Under the pieces are notes generated by a model. The model searched no databases and was not told where the DNA came from. It saw only the letters and a list, made by a program, of their open reading frames with translations. DNA of 64,000 nt from an uncultured Acidobacteriaceae bacterium (GTDB lineage: Bacteria > Acidobacteriota > Terriglobia > Terriglobales > Acidobacteriaceae): assembly GCA_903849645.1 (NCBI GenBank), contig CAINJJ010000008.1, forward strand, positions 124,001-188,000, in the 5' to 3' direction. Of the stretch, positions 34,762 to 44,214 are shown piece by piece; positions within the stretch are counted from its first letter, which is position 1, and each line of letters begins with the position of its first letter. Both the position numbers and the translations under genes were made by a program.

Positions 34762-35146
34762 GAGGTCCTCTATAAAGAATGAAATGTTCCATCTCTTCCT
34801 TGCCGTCGGAGGCAGTCAGGGCAGTGTTTCCGTGTTCATCGGGATGCAGCGCTGTCGGGATACGAGGATGGCCATCTCGCTTAACCAGGCGAAAGGCCGT
34901 TCGATACTTAAGTCCTGATGCAATTTGGATGCCGAATGGAATATCAATAAAACACCACAAAAAGGCCGCCTTCGCAGTGTTCAAGCGCAAATGTATGCAC
35001 AAAGAGTGGACGAAAGGTAATCACCGCAGCCCCGCGGGGCCCTGCGAATCCGGCCTGATTTTCGGCCCCGCCAAGGCGATGATCAACCACCAGACACCCC
35101 GGACCAGGGAAGCCGAAGCCGGCTCATGGGCCGTTGGGCCGCCTCT
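34762..35146. other. Intergenic region with no recognised gene
   Basis: About 385 bp between the PilZ gene and the yraN-like gene, both on the minus strand. A minus-strand frame from a TTG at 35002 to 34751 runs into the PilZ start (83 codons), but I do not recognise its product and its start is weak. No tRNA or obvious terminator is seen. Confidence 0.4.
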
Positions 35147-35638
35147 TCAGCGACTATCCCTCTCCCGCCCTTCGCTCCAGCCGAACGCGCCCTCAAAATG
35201 CTCGAACTCGCGCTTCTTGCCCGGCGCCAGGTAGACGCTCATCACATCGAACCGAACCGGTGGCGCCGCCTTGCCGGGTAATTGACGCACATATCGCCTT
35301 GCCAGGCGTCTCAGTGTGTCTCGCTTGTGGGCATCGATAGCAGCCTGGGCGGGCGTAGCATCCCGCGCTGTGCGGGTCTTTACCTCAACAAAACAGAGCA
35401 TCGACCCTTGCCAGGCAATCAGATCGATATCGCCCGGCAGATCGCCGGAAGACCAGCGGTGGCCCACCACAACATATCCTGTCCGCCGAAGCTGAAAGTA
35501 CGCCGCCGTTTCTCCGTCGACGCCAATAGCAAGGTGCGCGGGCAGCGCATCGGCTGCGCTCCGATAGCGCGCCAACCACCCCAGGCAGGCCAGCGCCCGC
35601 TCCGTGCACCCTATCCGCATCCGCGCCATCCGCCCCAT
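35147..35638 (-). CDS. YraN/UPF0102 family nuclease-like protein
   Basis: A 163-aa protein with the UPF0102 fold related to Holliday-junction endonucleases: GVDGETAAYFQLRRTGYVVVGHRW, GDIDLIAWQG and LCFVEVKTRTA, followed by HKRDTLRRLARRYVR. The ID and EVK residues form the PD-(D/E)xK site. The biological role of the family is unknown. It has an N-terminal extension of about 35 residues and a tail beyond the usual end of about 120 residues, so the start could be further in. Confidence 0.82.
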   Translation of the reverse strand: MGRMARMRIGCTERALACLGWLARYRSAADALPAHLAIGVDGETAAYFQLRRTGYVVVGHRWSSGDLPGDIDLIAWQGSMLCFVEVKTRTARDATPAQAAIDAHKRDTLRRLARRYVRQLPGKAAPPVRFDVMSVYLAPGKKREFEHFEGAFGWSEGRERDSR

Positions 35639-35862
35639 GGCAAACCATTGTCGGATGGATTCGCAATCGATGCAAATTCTGTTTCACCCGATGGGGCCTG
35701 GCCTGCGCTTCAACCATCGACCTTCGTGTCTTGCCTGATTTGGAACGGCCGTTTGGTTTCGGGAAAACTCCATGGAAGGCCCCTGCGCAATCGCGGTCCG
35801 CGGTCACGATCAACCCCTCAACGCGCGAAACTCAATGTGTAGGAGAGGTAGGAGCGCTCATT

Positions 35863-36951
35863 ATGTCTCAAGGATTGTTGGCAGGCCTGTTTTCTCATCG
35901 TGCGGCGCCGCCGCCGGCTGTGGACATCAACTACGAGGAGCCTGCTGAGCGCGAGTCCGTCACCGCCCAAGACCTGAGCTTTCAGTTTGCGATGGATGCG
36001 CTGCCCGTCAATGCAATGTTCTGCGACCGGGACCTGATCCTGCGCTATCTCAACCGCTCTTCGCGCAAGACCCTGCAGACACTCCAGGAGCACCTGCCCG
36101 TGCCCGTCGATCAAATCGTGGGCAAGTCCATCCATATCTTCCACCGCCACCAGGCCAATATCGACAGGATCATGGGCGCCAGCCACGCGGGCGGCCGGCA
36201 TGACCTTCCCCACAAGGCCACCATCGAGCTGGGCCCAATCAAGCTCGATCTCCACGTGGAGCCCATGACCGGCCGTCACGGGGAGTACCTCGGCGCGGTC
36301 GTGGTGTGGGGCGTCAGCACCCAGCAGACCATCGACGCGCTCCGCCAGGCCCAGGAGGCCCAGCGCAACGACATCGAGCACCTCAATGGAAACCTCCAGA
36401 TGGTGGCCACGGCGACGCATGAGATCGAGTCCAGCATCGCGGAGATCGCCAAGAATGCGGTCGATGTCTCCCAGTCAGCCGAGAAGTCCCGCACTGCCAG
36501 CGCGGACACCAGAACGGCCATTCAGAGCCTGCGCATGTCCAGCACGGGAGTGGCGAAGGTGGCGGAACTGATTGCCTCCATCGCCACCCAGACCAGCGTC
36601 CTGGCCCTCAACGCCAACATCGAGGCAGCCCGGGCGGGGGTCCATGGCAAGGGCTTCAGCGTGGTGGCCTCCGAGGTAAGAAAGCTGGCCGAGCAGACCG
36701 CGGCAGCCACCGCCGAGATCCAGGCCAAGGTCACCGCAATCGGCGTCGATGTCTCCACCGCCATGTCGGCTATCGACAGCATCGCCCGCCAGACCGAGGA
36801 TCTCTCCGGGCTGTCGCATCAGATGGCCGCGGCCGCCGAGGAGCAGCACCTCGCCACCCAGGAGATGGCCCAGAACCTCGAACGCGCCGCCCATCGAACC
36901 TCCGAGATCGCGCAGATGCGCATCAACGACAAATCGGGCGGCATGGTGTAG
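35863..36951 (+). CDS. Soluble PAS-containing methyl-accepting chemotaxis protein
   Basis: A 362-aa cytoplasmic chemoreceptor with no membrane helix. A PAS domain at residues 40-160 (LSFQFAMDALPVNAMFCDRDLILRYLN, IVGKSIHIFHRH, and VEPMTGRHGEYLGAVVVW) resembles haem- or flavin-binding PAS domains of energy sensors. The signalling part carries the hairpin SVLALNANIEAARAGVHGKG and FSVVASEVRKLAEQTAAA. It probably controls CheA or a related kinase. AGGAGAGGTAGGAG precedes ATG 35863; the frame from 35731 has no conserved sequence ahead of it. No chemotaxis genes adjoin it. Confidence 0.85.
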   Translation: MSQGLLAGLFSHRAAPPPAVDINYEEPAERESVTAQDLSFQFAMDALPVNAMFCDRDLILRYLNRSSRKTLQTLQEHLPVPVDQIVGKSIHIFHRHQANIDRIMGASHAGGRHDLPHKATIELGPIKLDLHVEPMTGRHGEYLGAVVVWGVSTQQTIDALRQAQEAQRNDIEHLNGNLQMVATATHEIESSIAEIAKNAVDVSQSAEKSRTASADTRTAIQSLRMSSTGVAKVAELIASIATQTSVLALNANIEAARAGVHGKGFSVVASEVRKLAEQTAAATAEIQAKVTAIGVDVSTAMSAIDSIARQTEDLSGLSHQMAAAAEEQHLATQEMAQNLERAAHRTSEIAQMRINDKSGGMV

Positions 36952-37055
36952 AAGCACTCACAGTAGGGCGAATGAACGACTGGGGGCCGGAACCGCGGAG
37001 GTATCACCCGCAATTCCAGCCCCCATTTTTTAGCCCGCTATCGTCCGGCCCGCTG

Positions 37056-38450
37056 TCAGGCTGTTGCCTCTGCCAGCGCTGTCGCGTCCTCGTGTTCCTT
37101 CTCCACCAGCGTCAGGGCCTCTTCCAGGATATCCAGCGCCACCGTGGCTTCTTCCTCGCTCAGGATGAGTGGAGGGCAGAGCCGGATGGAGGTTTCGCCG
37201 CAGCCCAGAATCATCAAGCCGCGTTCAAAGGCCAGCGTCTCCACCCGGTTGCGCAGGGCGTTGGCAGGCTCGCGGGTAGCCTTGTCCTTGACCAGTTCAA
37301 TGCCGATCATCAGCCCGCGTCCGCGCACGTCGCCCACCATGGGGTGCGTCTCCTTCCACCCCCGCAGGCGCTCCAGCATGAACTCGCCCACCCTGGCGGC
37401 GTTGGCAATGCCTTCCCGCTCCAGCACGTCCATCGTCGCGATGGCCGCGGCGATGGAAACCGGGTTGCCTCCAAACGTGGAGGCGTGAGAGCCCGGCACC
37501 CAATCCATCACCTCGGCGCGGCTCAGGCAAACGCCCAACGGCATCCCCGAAGCGATTCCCTTGGCCATGCAGATGATGTCCGGCTCCACGCCCGAGTGCT
37601 CGATGGCCCACCACTTGCCCGTGCGACCGGCGCCCGATTGCACTTCATCCACCACCAGCAGAATGCCGTGGCGGTTGCAGATGGCCCGCAGTTCGCGCAG
37701 GAAGTTGTCCGGCGCCACCACGTAGCCGCCCTCGCCCTGAATCGGCTCCACAAAGATCGCCGCCACCTCTTCCGGCGGCAGAATGGTCTTGAAAAGCTTC
37801 TCCTCGATATACCGCGCGCAGCCCAGGCTGAACGCCTCTTCCTCCTGCGCTCCGCCCGTGCAGCCGCGGTAGGCGTAGGGGTAGCGGACGTGAGTCACGC
37901 CCGGCACCAGCGGAGCGAACCGGCGTTTCTGCTGCGGCTTTGACCCGGTGAGCGAGAGCGCGCCCATGGTGCGGCCGTGGAAGGCGCCAAGGAAGGCGAT
38001 TACGTGTTGCCGGCCGGTGTGATAGCGCGCCAGCTTCAGCGCGCACTCCACCGCCTCCGCGCCCGAGTTGCCGTAGAACACCTTGTGCGGCCCCGGCATG
38101 GGCGCCACGGCCGAGAGCCTCTCCGCCAGGTCCGTCAGCGGTTCGTTATAAAAGTCGGTGCCGGAGATGTGAATCAGCTCGGCGGCCTGCTTTTGAATGG
38201 CGGCCACCACTTCGGGATGGCAATGGCCGGTCGAGGTCACGGCAATGCCCGCGGCGAAATCCAGAAACTCGTTGCCGTCCACGTCTTCCACGCGAATGCC
38301 CCGGCCGCGCTTGGCCACCAGGGGGTAAGAGCGCGTATAGCTCGGCGAGATCAGCCGGTCGTCTGCCTCCACCGCAGCCCGGGCCTTTGGGCCGGGCAAG
38401 GGACACACCAGCTTTGGTCCGTATTGTGCGTGCAGTTCTTCTTTGGTCAT
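37056..38450 (-). CDS. Class III PLP-dependent aminotransferase (GabT/ArgD-like)
   Basis: A 464-aa omega-aminotransferase. Motifs in order: FLDFAAGIAVTSTGHCHPEV, YGNSGAEAVECALKLAR, FHGRTMGALSLTGS, FVEPIQGEGGYV, LLVVDEVQSGAGRTGKWWA and CMAKGIASGMPLG, whose lysine forms the Schiff base with PLP. Such enzymes act on 4-aminobutyrate, ornithine or related omega-amines with 2-oxoglutarate; length and the GSHASTFGGNPV block favour the GabT-like group. Neighbours do not clarify the substrate. Confidence 0.9.
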   Translation of the reverse strand: MTKEELHAQYGPKLVCPLPGPKARAAVEADDRLISPSYTRSYPLVAKRGRGIRVEDVDGNEFLDFAAGIAVTSTGHCHPEVVAAIQKQAAELIHISGTDFYNEPLTDLAERLSAVAPMPGPHKVFYGNSGAEAVECALKLARYHTGRQHVIAFLGAFHGRTMGALSLTGSKPQQKRRFAPLVPGVTHVRYPYAYRGCTGGAQEEEAFSLGCARYIEEKLFKTILPPEEVAAIFVEPIQGEGGYVVAPDNFLRELRAICNRHGILLVVDEVQSGAGRTGKWWAIEHSGVEPDIICMAKGIASGMPLGVCLSRAEVMDWVPGSHASTFGGNPVSIAAAIATMDVLEREGIANAARVGEFMLERLRGWKETHPMVGDVRGRGLMIGIELVKDKATREPANALRNRVETLAFERGLMILGCGETSIRLCPPLILSEEEATVALDILEEALTLVEKEHEDATALAEATA

Positions 38451-38884
38451 CTTTTTTCTCCTATAGATAGGGTTGTCGTCCTGAACGGAGCCTTCCGAGC
38501 CTTGCGCCTCAAGCGGAGAAAAGGATCCTGCTCTGGCGTCCGCAAACTCGTTCGATGCTTTGTTGGGCAGCCGGGTCTGGAAGGGATTGTCCCTTGCAGT
38601 TCGCCCGCATCAGCCTGAAAAGAGGGGCAGGGAGCTTCGGCGGACCGATACTAATCGCCACCGAAGAGACTAGGTCGGGTGCGGATGGGCAGTACGCGCA
38701 GGTGCTGCCGGGGGCAGATGGCGCGCGCCCGCGAACGAGACCAGCGCCTGGACGCCGGCACAAGCAGAAAGTCTCTGGCTGCGCGCGTATGCATGGGAAC
38801 CCCGCTGGCCCTGAGCATAGCACGCGCCGCCAATGCCTTTCCACGGAGTCCCCAAGGGGCTGGACGTTAGCATGGAAGCAACCC
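38451..38884. other. Intergenic region with no recognised gene
   Basis: About 430 bp between the divergent aminotransferase and EamA-transporter genes. Frames on both strands are open by chance in this G+C-rich sequence, but none reads like a protein. It presumably holds both promoters; I could not fix a good -35/-10 pair. Confidence 0.5.
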
Positions 38885-39868
38885 ATGGCGCACTCCGCAC
38901 ACCCCGCGACTCATCCGGCAAAAAAGACGGCCACCACCATCTCCATCGTCTTGTCCTTCGCCAGCGTCTATTTCTTCTGGGGTTCCACCTATACCGCCAT
39001 CCGCATCGGCGCGGCGGAGATGCCGCCCTTCCTGCTCGCCGGCACGCGGTTTCTCATCGCCGGGGCGATTCTCCTGGCCTGGTGCCGCGCGCGCGGGCTG
39101 CGCCTCCTCTGGCCGCCCAGGGTCATGTTCATTACCAGCCTTATCGGGCTTTTCCTCCTGAGCGGCAGCAACGTTGCGCTCGTTTACGCCGAAAAGACCG
39201 TCCCCAGCGGGCTGGCCTCCCTGGTGCTGGCCGTCATTCCTCTCTATGTGGCGCTGGCGGAGATGGTGCTGCCCGGCGGCGAGCCGCTGCCTGCCCGCGG
39301 ATGGCTGGGCATGGCGCTTGGCTTTCTGGGCCTTGCCGCGCTGGTCTGGCCCTCGCTCCGCACTGGGCTTGCCGGGGACCGCACCCGCCTGCTGGCCCTC
39401 GGCGTGCTGCTCGCCGGCGCCGGAGCCTGGACCGTCGGCAGCCTGCTCTCCCGCCGCGCCCGCCTGCCCATCAACAGCTTTGTGGCCGCCGCCTGGCAGA
39501 TGCTCGCCGCCGGGGCCGTCAACACCCTGCTGGGAACCGCCCTCGGCCAGTGGCCCGGATTCCACGTCAACCTGGCCTCCATCGGCTCCCTGGCGTGGCT
39601 CATCACCGGCGGCTCGCTGCTCGGCTACACCGGCTTCATCTATCTCCTCGAGCACGTCCCCGTGGCCAAGGTCTCGTCCTATGCCTATGTCAATCCGGTG
39701 GTTGCGGTGCTGTTGGGAATCGTCCTGCTCCACGAGCGCCCCGAGCCGGCCGAGTTTATCGGCATGGCGGGCGTGGTCAACGCGGTCTTTCTGCTCACCA
39801 CGGCGCAGGTCAAAGCCAAGGGCCAGCCGCGGCCCATGGAAGAACTGGAGCAGTTGCCCGCGGAGTGA
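38885..39868 (+). CDS. EamA/DMT-family exporter
   Basis: A 327-aa inner-membrane permease with ten membrane segments in two EamA repeats: VYFFWGSTYTAIRIGAAEMPPFLLAGTR opens the first, and LLSRRARLPINSFVAAAWQMLAAG opens the second. The family exports amino acids or small metabolites. ATG 38885 is preferred because the 110 residues upstream in the longer frame do not look like protein. It ends in a Lys/Glu-rich tail. Confidence 0.88.
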   Translation: MAHSAHPATHPAKKTATTISIVLSFASVYFFWGSTYTAIRIGAAEMPPFLLAGTRFLIAGAILLAWCRARGLRLLWPPRVMFITSLIGLFLLSGSNVALVYAEKTVPSGLASLVLAVIPLYVALAEMVLPGGEPLPARGWLGMALGFLGLAALVWPSLRTGLAGDRTRLLALGVLLAGAGAWTVGSLLSRRARLPINSFVAAAWQMLAAGAVNTLLGTALGQWPGFHVNLASIGSLAWLITGGSLLGYTGFIYLLEHVPVAKVSSYAYVNPVVAVLLGIVLLHERPEPAEFIGMAGVVNAVFLLTTAQVKAKGQPRPMEELEQLPAE

Positions 39869-39929
39869 GCCTGCGCAGGCGCGGAAGTTAGTAGCGGGCT
39901 CGAGTATTGCAGTTGTAAATCGCAGATTC

Positions 39930-40017
39930 CGGAGGGAGCAGAGGGCTCTAGCCCCCTGAAAACAGCTCCAATAATCAGGGCCTTTAGGCCCGGATCAAGG
40001 GGATTCGCAACAAATGC
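39930..40017. repeat. REP-like hairpin cluster
   Basis: Two stems lie close together: agggctctagccccct (39942-39957) and gggccttttaggccc-like GGGCCTTTAGGCCC (39978-39991). The phrase gagggctctagccccctg resembles cagggctttagcccctg at 62876-62892, so the two places probably hold members of one dispersed family. Confidence 0.5.
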
Positions 40018-40035
40018 AGCCGTAGTACTACGGCT
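40018..40035. terminator. Perfect 18-bp palindrome over a stop codon; possible terminator
   Basis: AGCCGTAGTACTACGGCT is a perfect palindrome. It covers the stop codon (TAG, 40028-40030) of the minus-strand secreted protein gene. It could form a hairpin at the end of that transcript, but no T tract follows on the minus strand, so termination is only a possibility. It could instead be a protein site or part of the neighbouring repeat cluster. Confidence 0.4.
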
Positions 40036-40675
40036 TCTTTGCAAATGCGTCGGCAGGCACCAGCGCCGCGGGCGGATCGCTGTCCAGCGTCACCAGCCCA
40101 TGCTCAAAAGTCTGCAACCCCGCATCGTCGGCGGCCATCGCCATCCAGCACACCGCCCCCTTCTTCACAATGCTGCACGCAATCTCCACCGTGTAGAGCG
40201 AAGAGGGGGAATCCTTCGGCGTCCCCTTGGCTCTCTCGATCCAAAGGCTGTGGGAGCCCAGCGTATAGGCGCCATACATCGGAGACGTCAGGTCAAAGGT
40301 CTGCTTCAGGCCCTCGGAAGCCCCGGTCGCAAAGCCCGGCAGCTCCTTGTCCGTCATCGACTGGCCAAAGCAGTCAAAGGGAAGCGCCACCGCCACAATC
40401 ACGGATGAAGGGCTTCCGTGCCGCGCCGTCAGGGCAATCTGCACGCACGACACGCCCTTCTTTTCCTCTTCGCTGGTCGCGCTCTTGGCCACCTGCTGCT
40501 GCACCGCCGGAAGAGACGGCTGCGCGTCCACAACCTCCCAGTCAGTGGGAAGGCTATAGCTGAAGCCGATGCTGCTGGCATGAGCCTGGCTGGCGGGCGC
40601 GGCGGCGGGCGCCTGGGCAAAAATCGCGGCACAACACGAAAAAACGGCGAACGTGGTAAACAGGCGGGCTTTCAT
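40028..40675 (-). CDS. Secreted hypothetical protein (215 aa)
   Basis: A signal peptide (LFTTFAVFSCCAAIFAQA) precedes a beta-rich domain: IGFSYSLPTDWEVVDAQPSLP, KGVSCVQIALTARHGSPSSVIVAV, and LWIERAKGTPKD. The opening resembles stress-related secreted proteins with a GFSYSLPTDWEV-like strand in other Acidobacteriota. Two cysteines (CVQIAL, CSIVKKGAVCW) could form disulfides. Function unknown. Confidence 0.65.
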   Translation of the reverse strand: MKARLFTTFAVFSCCAAIFAQAPAAAPASQAHASSIGFSYSLPTDWEVVDAQPSLPAVQQQVAKSATSEEEKKGVSCVQIALTARHGSPSSVIVAVALPFDCFGQSMTDKELPGFATGASEGLKQTFDLTSPMYGAYTLGSHSLWIERAKGTPKDSPSSLYTVEIACSIVKKGAVCWMAMAADDAGLQTFEHGLVTLDSDPPAALVPADAFAKKP

Positions 40676-40736
40676 CAGGCCGCCAGTCTACCACACCCTT
40701 CGATTCCACTCAGGCGGCCCGGCCGCCCCAAATCCG

Positions 40737-41282
40737 CTACTTGAGCAGCAGCACAGAAAGCGCCGAAAGGATGCCGCCCAGCGAGAAAACCAGCCCCAGG
40801 TACCAATAGATGCGGCTGCGCGTCAGCAGCGTCACGGACGTGATCACCAGCCCGATCTCCAGCAGCGCCTCGGCCAGGTCAAACCGGTCCGCCCGCGCCT
40901 CCGCCTGCTCCACCGTGGTTTGAATCCCCTCGGCCTTCTCCTGCTCTTCCTTCAGGCTTTCGGTCCACTTCTCCTCGTGGTCCGCATAGGTCTTGGAGAG
41001 CTTGGCCGCCGCATCCTTGTCGGCGATGGTGACCACGCTCAACAGGTCGAGAGTCAGTTGCGTGTCGTTGGCGCGAATCTTGTGCGCCTGGTAATAGTTC
41101 CACTCGTCGGTGGCCTTGTTCTGGTTCAGCACCGCCTCGGTGTGGGTGCGATGGCCGAGCACGGTGGTGACCGCCACCAGCACCGCCAGCACGCTCATGC
41201 TGAAGGCTACCGGCCGCAGCGTCTTCTGGTGTTCGGCGTGTTCCGCCTGCTCCTGCAACTCCTGGGCTTCGTTCGCTTCCAT
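40737..41282 (-). CDS. DUF4337 family membrane protein
   Basis: A 181-aa protein with the DUF4337 pattern: an N-terminal helix (SMSVLAVLVAVTTVLGH), ATDEWNYYQAHKIR, a central coiled-coil acidic region (KWTESLKEEQEKAEGIQ) and two C-terminal helices (LLEIGLVITSVTLLT and WYLGLVFSLGGILSALSVL). The role of the family is not known. It ends 36 bp before the cysS stop region and points the same way. Confidence 0.85.
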   Translation of the reverse strand: MEANEAQELQEQAEHAEHQKTLRPVAFSMSVLAVLVAVTTVLGHRTHTEAVLNQNKATDEWNYYQAHKIRANDTQLTLDLLSVVTIADKDAAAKLSKTYADHEEKWTESLKEEQEKAEGIQTTVEQAEARADRFDLAEALLEIGLVITSVTLLTRSRIYWYLGLVFSLGGILSALSVLLLK

Positions 41283-41318
41283 GGGGATGGACCTCCTGAT
41301 TGGTTGTGGGGAATAGAT

Positions 41319-42797
41319 TTACTTTCTCTTCCAGCGCACTCCGTCTTTTGAATCCTCGATCACCACGCCCTTTTCGGCAAGCTCATTGCGAATCTGGTCG
41401 GCCCGCCCAAAGTTGCGCTGCTTCTTGGCCAGCGTCCGTTCAGCCACCAGCGCGTCAATCGCCTCATCGGTCAGCGACTGCGCCGCCAGCAGTTCAGGCG
41501 CCACATCGTCAAGCCTTCCGCTCTCTTCGGCCCACGCCAGCGCCCGCCGGGTCGGCTCCGCATCACGGTCCTCAATCACGTCAAACACCGAGTCAAAGCT
41601 TGCCAGCACGGCCAGAATCGCCACCCGGTCCCCGGCCAGCAGCAGACCCTGGTCAAGAGCCGTATTCGCCGTCCGCACCAGGTCAAAGATCGGCGCGCGC
41701 GCCTCGGCCGTATTCAGGTCGTTGCTGAGAGCCGACCCATACTCGGCCCGCGCCTTCTTCGCCGCTGCCTGCAGTGAATCGCTTTCGCCGTCCGCAAAGG
41801 TTCCCGCCACCAGCCGCTGGTGAAACGTCCTCAGCCGCTCGATCGCGTTGGTGGCCTCGGTGAGCCCGTCAAACGTGAAGTTGAGTTGATGGCGATAGGG
41901 AACCGACACCAGCGCCAGGCGGATCGCCGAAGCCTTGTAGCCCTTCAGCAGCAGGTCGCGCAGGGTATAGAAGTTCCCCTCGCTCTTTGACATCTTGCGC
42001 CCGTCCACCAGCAGAAACCGCACATGCATCCAGTGGCGCGCAAAGGGCTTGTGCGTCACGCTCTCACTCTGCGCAATCTCGTTTTCATGGTGGGGGAACA
42101 TCAGGTCCTCGCCCCCCGCATGCAGGTCAAAGCTGTCGCCCAGGTACTCCATCGCCATCGCCGAGCACTCGATGTGCCACCCCGGACGCCCCCGGCCTAT
42201 CGCCGTATCCCACGAGGTCTCGCCCGGCTTGGCCGCCTTCCACAGCGCAAAGTCCCGCGCCGAGTCCTTCTCATACTCGTCCACATCCACCCGCGCGCCG
42301 TCTTCCATGCCGCTCAGGTCCTTCTTGCTGAGCTTTCCGTACTCCGGGAAGGACGCCAGCCGGAAGTACCACGAGCCGTCTTCCGCCTGGTACGCCGCTC
42401 CGTTTTCCGCCAGCTTCTGGATCAGCTCCACCATCCGTGGAATGTGCTCCGTGGCCCGCGCCAACTGCTCCGGGCGCTGAATGCGCAGCGAATCCAGGTC
42501 CTCAAGAAACGCCTTCTCAAAACGCTCCGTATACTGCCCGATGGGGATGCCCGCGGCCGTGGCGTTGCGGATGATCTTGTCGTCCACGTCCGTGATGTTC
42601 ATCACGTGCTGCACCGGCACGCCCAGCAGCTTCAGCGTGCGCCGCAGGATGTCGATCTGCAGGAAGGTGCGGAAGTTGCCAATGTGGCCGTAGTCGTAGA
42701 CGGTGGGCCCGCAGGCGTACATGCGGAGGGCCTTCCCGTCGGCGGGAACCAGGTCGTCCATCTGTCCCGTCAGGGTATTGAAGAGGTGGAGAGTCAT
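41319..42797 (-). CDS. cysS: Cysteinyl-tRNA synthetase
   Basis: A 492-aa class I synthetase that charges tRNA-Cys. The Zn-binding CGPTVYDYGHIGN contains the HIGH-type motif; HIECSAMAMEYLG and GEDLMFPHHENEIAQSE carry further Zn ligands; and GRKMSKSEGN is the KMSKS loop. The C-terminal helical anticodon-binding domain is present. The start ATG 42797 (MTLHLFNTLTG) is family-typical, and the 58 extra residues of the longer frame are not conserved. It sits about 100 bp downstream of tsaD on the same strand. Confidence 0.96.
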   Translation of the reverse strand: MTLHLFNTLTGQMDDLVPADGKALRMYACGPTVYDYGHIGNFRTFLQIDILRRTLKLLGVPVQHVMNITDVDDKIIRNATAAGIPIGQYTERFEKAFLEDLDSLRIQRPEQLARATEHIPRMVELIQKLAENGAAYQAEDGSWYFRLASFPEYGKLSKKDLSGMEDGARVDVDEYEKDSARDFALWKAAKPGETSWDTAIGRGRPGWHIECSAMAMEYLGDSFDLHAGGEDLMFPHHENEIAQSESVTHKPFARHWMHVRFLLVDGRKMSKSEGNFYTLRDLLLKGYKASAIRLALVSVPYRHQLNFTFDGLTEATNAIERLRTFHQRLVAGTFADGESDSLQAAAKKARAEYGSALSNDLNTAEARAPIFDLVRTANTALDQGLLLAGDRVAILAVLASFDSVFDVIEDRDAEPTRRALAWAEESGRLDDVAPELLAAQSLTDEAIDALVAERTLAKKQRNFGRADQIRNELAEKGVVIEDSKDGVRWKRK

Positions 42798-42895
42798 TGG
42801 TCGTAACTTCTTGCTCGGGATACGGTTGGATTCAGCGAGGCTGCGGCCCATTCGATTGTAGCAAGAGAGTGACTTTCCGCCCTGTCCTTCCGCGG

Positions 42896-44098
42896 TCACC
42901 GCCCCAGCGCGAATGACGGGTCCGCGGACAATCCCGCGTCCGCAAACTCCCCTGCCTGAAACCGCGGCCACGCCGCCGCCGCAATCATGGCGGCGTTGTC
43001 CGTGGAAAGGGCCAGCGTTGGGAAGGCCACCGACAACCCGCGCCTCCCTGCTTCAGCGCCAAACCGCGCCCGCAGCTCACGGTTGGCCGCCACGCCCCCG
43101 GTCACCAGCAGCCGCCGCGCGCCCAGCGACTCGGCGGCGGCAAGGGTCTTCTTCAGCAGGTCGCCCACCACCGCATGTTGAAAACTCGCAATCAGGTCCA
43201 GAACCTGCTGCGAACACAGGCCCAGCGCCTCTTCCTTGGTGGCGGGAATCTTGACCGGCTTCTTGCCCATCCCTCCGAAAAGCCGCACCGCCCGCGCCTC
43301 CGCCTCTGGCCGCAAGTTGTGCAGCTCCACATACCGCAGCACCGCCGTCTTGATCCCCGAAAAGGAGAAGAGAAAGCGCGGGTCCAGATTGGCGATGGGC
43401 GCGGTCTTCGCCGCCTTTGTGCGCGGAGCCTTTCCCGCCAGGTGGAGCTTGGTCTTGATCTGTGAAAAGGCGAACGGCACGGCGTGCGCGTCCCCAAAGC
43501 GGGCCAGGGCGTCAATCCACGGGCCGCCGGGGTAGCCCAGCCCCAGCAGCTTGGCCACCTTGTCATACGCCTCGCCGGCCGCATCGTCCAGCGTCCGCCC
43601 CATCAGCGAGTAATGCCACGAGCCTGCATTCGGACGGCAAAGGTAGAGATGGGTGTGTCCGCCGGAGACCACCAGCGCCAGCGCCGGCTGGTCGGCCCCG
43701 GCCTCCGCTCTCGCCTCTCTCTCCTGCAGCAGCACCGCGTGAATATGCCCTTCCAGGTGATTGACCGCAATCAGCGGCAGCCCCTGCGCAAAGGCCAGCG
43801 CCTTGGCGTAGGTAATCCCCACCAGAAGAGCCCCCGCCAATCCCGGACCCGAGGTAACGGCAATGGCGTCCATGTCATGCAGCCCGACTCCCGCCTCGGC
43901 CAGCGCCGCCCGCACCACCGGCACAATGGCCCGCAGGTGTTCGCGGCTGGCAATCTCCGGCACCACCCCGCCGTACCGCGCATGGGTGGCAATCTGCGAA
44001 GCCACAACCGACGAGAGCGTCCGCGCTCCCCGCTCCACCACGGCCGCGGCCGTCTCGTCGCACGACGATTCAATGGCGAGAATGAGGCCGCTGCCCAT
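42896..44098 (-). CDS. tsaD: tRNA N6-threonylcarbamoyladenosine synthase component
   Basis: A 400-aa TsaD (Kae1/Gcp) protein that transfers the threonylcarbamoyl group to A37 of ANN-decoding tRNAs. Key motifs: ILAIESSCDETAAAVV, VNHLEGHIHAVLL with the metal-binding histidines, LVVSGGHTHLYL, and LLVTGGVAANRELR. It is about 60 residues longer than E. coli TsaD, mainly because of an insert after KLHLAGK and a second one near VRLFGGMGKKPVKIPATKEEAL. Its start faces the ntrY-like gene across about 115 bp. Confidence 0.95.
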   Translation of the reverse strand: MGSGLILAIESSCDETAAAVVERGARTLSSVVASQIATHARYGGVVPEIASREHLRAIVPVVRAALAEAGVGLHDMDAIAVTSGPGLAGALLVGITYAKALAFAQGLPLIAVNHLEGHIHAVLLQEREARAEAGADQPALALVVSGGHTHLYLCRPNAGSWHYSLMGRTLDDAAGEAYDKVAKLLGLGYPGGPWIDALARFGDAHAVPFAFSQIKTKLHLAGKAPRTKAAKTAPIANLDPRFLFSFSGIKTAVLRYVELHNLRPEAEARAVRLFGGMGKKPVKIPATKEEALGLCSQQVLDLIASFQHAVVGDLLKKTLAAAESLGARRLLVTGGVAANRELRARFGAEAGRRGLSVAFPTLALSTDNAAMIAAAAWPRFQAGEFADAGLSADPSFALGR

Positions 44099-44214
44099 GC
44101 CTCCAGTTTAGCCGGGCAGCCGACCCTGCCGCCGCGACAGCCGCAACGATCCCATCCTCCGGCCCTGCCCGCTCGCCGCTGACCGCTCATCGCAAACCCC
44201 TCTATAATCTGCGC

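Noticed and set aside
34751-35002. 83-codon minus-strand frame running into the PilZ gene
   Set aside because: TTG start without a good binding site and no recognisable family; kept only as a note in the intergenic entry.
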